NCBI GenBank assembly: GCA_012511135.1 | Contig: JAAZGQ010000122.1 | Span: 1 to 10,831 of the forward strand | Direction of reading: 5' to 3' | Origin: Bacteroidales bacterium | GTDB taxonomy: Bacteria > Bacteroidota > Bacteroidia > Bacteroidales > UBA1402 | DNA: 10,831 nucleotides | Shown: positions 6,230 to 10,831 of the stretch, in pieces | Layout of the letters: each line of letters begins with the position of its first letter | Position numbering within the stretch: position 1 is the stretch's first letter | The notes under the pieces: generated by a model | What the model saw: the letters and a program-made list of their open reading frames with translations, nothing else | What the model was told of the DNA's origin: nothing | Database searches by the model: none | Made by a program: the position numbers and the translations under genes

Positions 6230-7807
6230 TTATTGAGCAGGATTCAAACTGGGATCATCTCCGTAATTACCTTCGGCAGCACTTCCCAGAGGATTTTGAA
6301 CCATGAGAGGATTGGCATCTATTTCAGCGGAGGGAATCGTCAAAACCCAGTCAAACGTTTCAGGATCGGAAAAATGAAGGTCCTGGCGCAGTCCGGCTGT
6401 GGGATGTCCCATACTGCTGGTACGTTCAAAGCCTTGGCGGAGGCGTTTGATGTCATAAATACGACCGTATTCGCCCCAGAGTTCAATACGACGCTGCAGG
6501 ATGATTTCTTCCAGCAGAGAGCCGGTTTCGTTAGTTGTAAGAGTGCCTAAGGCTGTTCCGGTCTTGGAAGAGCAGTTGTAGCCCGGTTGACGGTATGTCA
6601 TGAACTCATTCAGAACGTTTTGGGCTTCGGATTCCCGGCCCAGACGAAGGGCGCATTCAGCTATGGTCAGGTACATTTCCGGAACGCGCATGAAGATGTG
6701 GTCAGCACCGGTTGTGGGATCGGATACATCAGCAAACAAAAACTTGTATTGCTGATATCCTTTGGTTTTACCATCTTCAAGTGTTTCATAGTTCCACCAA
6801 ACCTTACGGGCGTCTGTGTCACTGATTTTATTGTATAACCATGCGCTGCAGCATTTGCGGGAAGCTTTTCCGTAACCGCCAAAAGCGATATCCATATGGG
6901 CAAGGAATTGTGGGTTGGTTGTACCTTGGGCGGTGATTATTTCAGCACCCCACAGAACGTCGGTTGCACTGGCGTTGTTATACCCGGCGTTCACTACTTT
7001 GGTAAGTTTCTTAGAACCGCTAATGGCAATCTTGGCTGCATCATAAGCCGTTTGGTAGTCACCCATTGTCAAAGCAATACGGGCTTTAATTCCGTTGGCT
7101 ACAAAACGGTCGATGTGGGTGATGTGCTTTTGTGCTTGGCCTTGGCTTAGTAATTCGCAAGCATGGTTTATATCGGCCATCGCTTGAGCGTATACTTCAC
7201 GGTTGGTGGAACGGGGTTTCCCTTCTGTTCCGGCAACAGTGGGTTCAGTGAAGAGGGGAACACAGAGGCGGTCTTCGTGCCCAATATAACTACGTGCGAA
7301 AGTCATGGCCAGGTAATGGTAAGCATAAGCACGGAGAGCATAGGCGTTGCCCATGATATATTTAACATCTGCTTCCGAACCAATCATGGTTTCTTCCGCA
7401 GCAATAATATAGTTGACGTTGGCTATTAATTTATAATAATAGTTCCAGCAGTCATAGGAGCGCCAGCCGCCGCTCGTATATCTTGATTTAACGTTGTATG
7501 TGTAGTCGTACCAGAACCATCCGTTACCGGAGGCGGCCTGTACCATGTCTTCACCCATCAGGTCGCCCATCAAGGCATAAGATTGAGGGCCGAATGACTG
7601 GTGGTAGTTACTTGTGGTAGTTGAACCCCATTGCCAGAAGAAACGGTATGTGCCGTTCAGGGCCATCAGACCTCCTTCAGTGTTTTCCAGCATAAAGTCA
7701 CCGGAAACAGCAGTGGTAGGAGTCGTATTCAAAGCTTCTTTGTCGCAAGAAGTTGTGAATGCTAATGTAGCAATAGCTGCTAATAAGAATATTTTTTTCA
7801 TAGTCAT
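6230..7807 (-). CDS. RagB/SusD family nutrient-binding outer-membrane lipoprotein
   Basis: This 525-residue lipoprotein is the lid-like surface subunit that pairs with the SusC channel and delivers ligand to it. The signal MTMKKIFLLAAIATLAFTTSC places the lipidated Cys at 21, followed by acidic DKE, consistent with surface export. SusD-family hallmarks are the N-terminal region with NYII and an AYALRAYAYHYLAMTFA helix (TPR-like, about 140-175), the IFMRVPEMYLTIAECALRLG segment (about 375-395) and RRIELWGEYGRIYDIKRLRQGF near residue 450. Length is normal for the family. It starts 13 nt after the SusC stop. A Shine-Dalgarno-like AAGGAG (7817-7812) lies 4 nt before ATG 7807 and 10 nt before the second ATG at 7801, so either may be the real start; the difference is two residues. 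The ligand cannot be read from the sequence: SusD proteins bind glycans in most systems and oligopeptides in RagB. The closest degradative gene in the window is a protease. Confidence 0.94.
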   Translation of the reverse strand: MTMKKIFLLAAIATLAFTTSCDKEALNTTPTTAVSGDFMLENTEGGLMALNGTYRFFWQWGSTTTSNYHQSFGPQSYALMGDLMGEDMVQAASGNGWFWYDYTYNVKSRYTSGGWRSYDCWNYYYKLIANVNYIIAAEETMIGSEADVKYIMGNAYALRAYAYHYLAMTFARSYIGHEDRLCVPLFTEPTVAGTEGKPRSTNREVYAQAMADINHACELLSQGQAQKHITHIDRFVANGIKARIALTMGDYQTAYDAAKIAISGSKKLTKVVNAGYNNASATDVLWGAEIITAQGTTNPQFLAHMDIAFGGYGKASRKCCSAWLYNKISDTDARKVWWNYETLEDGKTKGYQQYKFLFADVSDPTTGADHIFMRVPEMYLTIAECALRLGRESEAQNVLNEFMTYRQPGYNCSSKTGTALGTLTTNETGSLLEEIILQRRIELWGEYGRIYDIKRLRQGFERTSSMGHPTAGLRQDLHFSDPETFDWVLTIPSAEIDANPLMVQNPLGSAAEGNYGDDPSLNPAQ

Positions 7808-7811
7808 CTGT

Positions 7812-7817
7812 CTCCTT
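7812..7817 (-). promoter_or_regulatory. Shine-Dalgarno-like ribosome binding site of susD
   Basis: On the minus strand AAGGAG lies in the 13-nt gap between the SusC stop and the SusD ATG. Strong Shine-Dalgarno sequences are uncommon in Bacteroidota, and the other starts in this window lack one. It sits 4 nt from ATG 7807 and 10 nt from ATG 7801, so it does not decide between them. Confidence 0.5.
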
Positions 7818-7820
7818 ATG

Positions 7821-10800
7821 TTAGAAATTAATATCTATACCACAAGAGAACGTCCGGACTGGAGCATAACTCCAACTGGTGCCTCCTGTAAAGTCGTACT
7901 GTGTATCCATACCGTTCAAGTGACTGAACATAGCTATGTTATCGCCCATCAGAAAAACACGGAGGGCACCAATGTTTGCCTTCTTGGTCCATCTGGCAGG
8001 GAGCGTATAGCCCAATTGAATGGATTTGATCGCAAAGTAAGAAGCGTCAACCAACCATTTGTCCACGTTGGTCAGACGGCCGGAACCAATCATAACGGCC
8101 GGAACGTCTGTAACGTCGCCCGGTTTTTGCCAACGACGGAGGATATTCTTGTTCCATGTATCACCCCCGTAAGTAGCTTCCATTGAACTTTGGTAAAGAC
8201 TTTCGTAAATGTGACCTCCGTAAGAAAAAGTAGTCAGGAAAGAAAAGTCAACCGGACCCATTTGAAAATCGGAACCGAAAGATCCTTGGAACTTAGGATC
8301 GCGGCTATCCAAATAATATTTGGAATTGGTGGCTTGTGTTTCATTAGAGGTGATGTAGTCGGAACCTTCAATGCGTTCTCCTTCCTCGTCTTTTTCGTAA
8401 GCCCAGTAAAGTTGTCTGCCGGTTGCAGGATCAACACCGGCGCACTTGGTTATATAATAGGTGTAAATAGGCATACCTACCTTAATAACGCGAACGCCAG
8501 AGGTAATGGTATTGTCGTCGGTCAATTTTACGACTTTGTTCCAGTTTTTATAAAACATAACGGTAGAACTGGCGCGGAAGTTTTTCTTGTTAAGCCAGTT
8601 TACGGTTGCAGTCATTTCAATACCGTTGTTGGTCATTGAGCCTACGTTGGCGTTATATCCGGTGAATCCGGTAGACATAGGCATGGGAAAAGAGAGCAAC
8701 ATATCGTCGGTGGTAGAACGGTAGTGCTCAACACTAAGATTCAATACACGGTTGAACAGCAATGCGTCTAAACCAAAGTTCCATGATTTTTTCTTTTCCC
8801 ATGTTACGTTTTTGTTTTCCAAAGAGGAAACCAGAGCTCCGGGATTGGTGGCGTTGGGCCATGTCAGGTCATAAAATGATTGCCAGGCATAGTAGGAATC
8901 CAAGGCATCGTTACCTAAAGAACCGTACGATGCTCGCAGTGACATGTTGTTGATCCAACTGGCATTCTTCATGAAGTTTTCTGCCGAAATCCGCCAGGAA
9001 GCTCCAACTGACCAGAATTGCCCCCAACGGTTATCTTTATAGAAACGTGAGGAACCATCTGTACGCCAAGTGCCTTCCAGATAATACTTGTCGTCAAAAT
9101 CGTAAGCTAAACGGCCGAAGTAGGATTCAATATGGTAGGCCTCAAGGTAGGAGTTATTGTCCGTTACGTTAACGGCCGGTGCCAACTCAGTGATGCCCGG
9201 ATATACTTTAGTACGTTCAGCATATAAATAGGAGTACCCGTAGTTGTAGTACTCATGACCGGCCTGAGCCAATACATGGTGTTTTTCAAACCTGCGGTCG
9301 TATTTCAGAATCTGGTTTAACGTATAGGAGAAAGTACGGGTGTTGTATTTTGCTATACTTCCTTCAGTGGAAGTGCCGTCACCGTGGTAGGGATTATAAT
9401 ATGAGGAGATGTTTCTGTTAACCAGGTCTGCTCCAAAGTTGATGGTGAAGGAAAGGCCTCGTAAGGCACCCATGGCTTCGTTGTCGCCGCCCAACATTAA
9501 ATACGTGCGTACGCCGGCGTTATCCCGGGAAGTTCTGTATTCATTGTCATACAAGTCACCGATTACGTTGAAACGGGATGCTTTGGGACGGCCGTTCATG
9601 CCATAATCATACAGGCGTTTGCCGTTTTCGTCCAATACGTCAGTCCCGTCCAGGTTCTTTTCGTAAACGGGATAAATAGGAGCCATGAACTGAGCAGTGT
9701 ACCAGGCATTACCCGTCTGGGTGCCCGAATACTGAGAAGAATTGGAGTCAGTAAAGGCGTATGAAGAGTTCAATCCTATAGATAACCATTTAGTAACGTT
9801 ATGGTCTACGTTGACACGTGCGGAATAACGGGAGAACAGCGTGGTAATCAACACGCCCTGATCTTTCAGATAGCCCAATGACAGGGCGTATTTAGTTTGC
9901 TCGTTTCCCCCGGTAACATTTACAAGGTATTCCTGACGGAGAGCTTTCTGGTTGGTGAGCTCATTCATCCAATCTTCATCCCATGCGGAAACGGCATCGT
10001 CCATTAGCAATCCGGTGGCAGGGTCTATGACGGAGTTCCATGAGTAGTTTTTATACGGGTTATACAATTCGCCACCCATGGTCTTGCCCATGTCTGAGGC
10101 TGCCAAAGATTTAGCTTCGTCCATACTGTAGCCACCCTGGGTATAGTATTTGTTCTTCAAGGCTTCGTAGGTCAATTCCACGAATTCTTTCTGGTTAACC
10201 ATATCATACCTTTTTAAAGAACGGGATTGCCAGCCAACCTGACCTTTGAACGATACGTTTGCTTTGCCGTCCGAACCGCGTTTTGTGGTAATCATTACCA
10301 CACCATTGGCACCACGGGCGCCATACAGGGCACTGGCCGAGGCGTCTTTTAATACGGTCATATTTTCAATGTCGTTGGGGTTGATGGAAGAAATATTCCC
10401 GTCAAAAGGAATACCGTCCACAACATACAACGGGGAAGATGAAGCATTAATGGAGCCATAGCCGCGAATTCGGAGGGAAGCACCTTCTCCGGGCTGGCCG
10501 CTACCGGATGTTGTGATTACACCGGCAACCAAACCTTCAATAGCTTTTGTTACGTTAGATACAGTACGTTTACTGATTTTTTCGCTTTTCACTGTGGCAG
10601 CCGATCCTGTAAAGGATGATTTTTTTGCAGTACCGTAAGCAACAACAATTACGTCATCTAGAGCGATGGCGTCCGGATACATGGTTACGTCTACAATAGC
10701 GCGGCCGTTGAGTTCAGCAGTAACCGTCTGCATGCCGACAAACGTGAAAGAAATGACATTGCTCCCTGCGGGAACGTTAATGGCATACTTTCCGTCCAGG

Positions 10801-10831
10801 TCGGTCTGTGTAGTGACGCTTGTGCCTGTTA
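7821..10831 (-). CDS. SusC/RagA family TonB-linked outer-membrane transporter, 5' end outside window
   Basis: This is a TonB-dependent channel that imports the ligand captured by SusD, powered by the proton-motive force through TonB-ExbBD. The frame is open through the right edge: upstream of the Met at 10733 it reads LDGKYAINVPAG, part of the carboxypeptidase-regulatory-like domain typical of SusC, so 10733 is not the true start. In the 1,002 visible residues the order is: that N-terminal domain (1-52), a TonB-box-like ALDDVIVVAYG (56-66), the plug domain with LRIRGYGSIN (119-128), YVVDGIPF (135-142) and DASASALYGARGANGVVMITT (162-182), then the 22-strand barrel ending FSCGIDINF with a terminal Phe. 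The signal peptide and operon promoter lie beyond the window. Only about 60-100 residues should be missing. It is followed closely by susD and a third lipoprotein, forming one operon. Substrate class is not evident. Confidence 0.95.
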   Translation of the reverse strand, partial: TGTSVTTQTDLDGKYAINVPAGSNVISFTFVGMQTVTAELNGRAIVDVTMYPDAIALDDVIVVAYGTAKKSSFTGSAATVKSEKISKRTVSNVTKAIEGLVAGVITTSGSGQPGEGASLRIRGYGSINASSSPLYVVDGIPFDGNISSINPNDIENMTVLKDASASALYGARGANGVVMITTKRGSDGKANVSFKGQVGWQSRSLKRYDMVNQKEFVELTYEALKNKYYTQGGYSMDEAKSLAASDMGKTMGGELYNPYKNYSWNSVIDPATGLLMDDAVSAWDEDWMNELTNQKALRQEYLVNVTGGNEQTKYALSLGYLKDQGVLITTLFSRYSARVNVDHNVTKWLSIGLNSSYAFTDSNSSQYSGTQTGNAWYTAQFMAPIYPVYEKNLDGTDVLDENGKRLYDYGMNGRPKASRFNVIGDLYDNEYRTSRDNAGVRTYLMLGGDNEAMGALRGLSFTINFGADLVNRNISSYYNPYHGDGTSTEGSIAKYNTRTFSYTLNQILKYDRRFEKHHVLAQAGHEYYNYGYSYLYAERTKVYPGITELAPAVNVTDNNSYLEAYHIESYFGRLAYDFDDKYYLEGTWRTDGSSRFYKDNRWGQFWSVGASWRISAENFMKNASWINNMSLRASYGSLGNDALDSYYAWQSFYDLTWPNATNPGALVSSLENKNVTWEKKKSWNFGLDALLFNRVLNLSVEHYRSTTDDMLLSFPMPMSTGFTGYNANVGSMTNNGIEMTATVNWLNKKNFRASSTVMFYKNWNKVVKLTDDNTITSGVRVIKVGMPIYTYYITKCAGVDPATGRQLYWAYEKDEEGERIEGSDYITSNETQATNSKYYLDSRDPKFQGSFGSDFQMGPVDFSFLTTFSYGGHIYESLYQSSMEATYGGDTWNKNILRRWQKPGDVTDVPAVMIGSGRLTNVDKWLVDASYFAIKSIQLGYTLPARWTKKANIGALRVFLMGDNIAMFSHLNGMDTQYDFTGGTSWSYAPVRTFSCGIDINF

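Noticed and set aside
7614..8186. Plus-strand open frame of 190 codons spanning the susC-susD junction
   Set aside because: It is antisense to the 3' end of susC and the 5' end of susD, both convincing genes, and shows no family features.
10731..10733. ATG at 10733 as the start of the SusC protein
   Set aside because: The frame continues upstream without a stop to the window edge and encodes part of the carboxypeptidase-regulatory-like domain typical of SusC, so this Met is internal.
1..10831. CRISPR arrays, tRNA or rRNA genes, insertion sequences
   Set aside because: I looked for regularly spaced repeats, cloverleaf-like segments, rRNA-like sequence and transposase motifs on both strands and saw none; nearly the whole window is covered by convincing protein genes.

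Overview
The window comes from a Bacteroidota genome, most likely order Bacteroidales from a lineage that has a type IX secretion system (T9SS). The evidence is a SusC/SusD pair, Bacteroidetes-type -7 promoter boxes (TAnnTTTG), lipoprotein signal peptides, a PorV/PorQ-type outer-membrane protein and a subtilisin-like protease with a T9SS C-terminal sorting domain. Genus and species cannot be fixed from the sequence. Base composition is about 50% G+C in the core genes, except for one AT-rich gene near the left end.

Layout, left to right. (1) 1-340, plus strand: the 3' end of a sodium:alanine/glycine symporter (AGCS family). (2) about 370-1643, plus strand: an AT-rich single-gene block with its own promoter, encoding an AAA_14/DUF4143-type ATPase. 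Its stop codon overlaps the stop codon of the next, convergent gene. (3) 5192-1640, minus strand: a two-gene unit encoding a large S8 serine protease (lipobox at the N-terminus, T9SS sorting domain at the C-terminus) followed 10 nt later by a PorV/PorQ family protein. (4) 5193-5295: a short intergenic region holding the promoter of the protease unit and a perfect 26-nt palindrome, read as the terminator of the next unit. (5) 10831-5296, minus strand: a Sus-like nutrient-uptake operon with SusC (TonB-dependent transporter, start beyond the right edge), SusD (surface lipoprotein) and a third, uncharacterised surface lipoprotein in the position of SusE/SusF.

How the parts may work together: SusC and SusD capture a ligand and pump it through the outer membrane, probably helped by the third lipoprotein. 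No carbohydrate-active enzyme is visible. The nearest degradative enzyme is the secreted protease, in the same orientation but a separate transcription unit, so a peptide or protein substrate (as for RagAB) is plausible but unproven. The protease and PorV-like gene look like a cargo plus a T9SS outer-membrane factor. The ATPase looks like an independent acquired gene.

Most of the window is recognisable Bacteroidales accessory content. No wholly new system is evident. The points most worth a second look are the protease/PorV-like pairing, the combination of lipobox and sorting domain on one protein, the third Sus-operon lipoprotein, and the cleanly inserted AT-rich ATPase gene.
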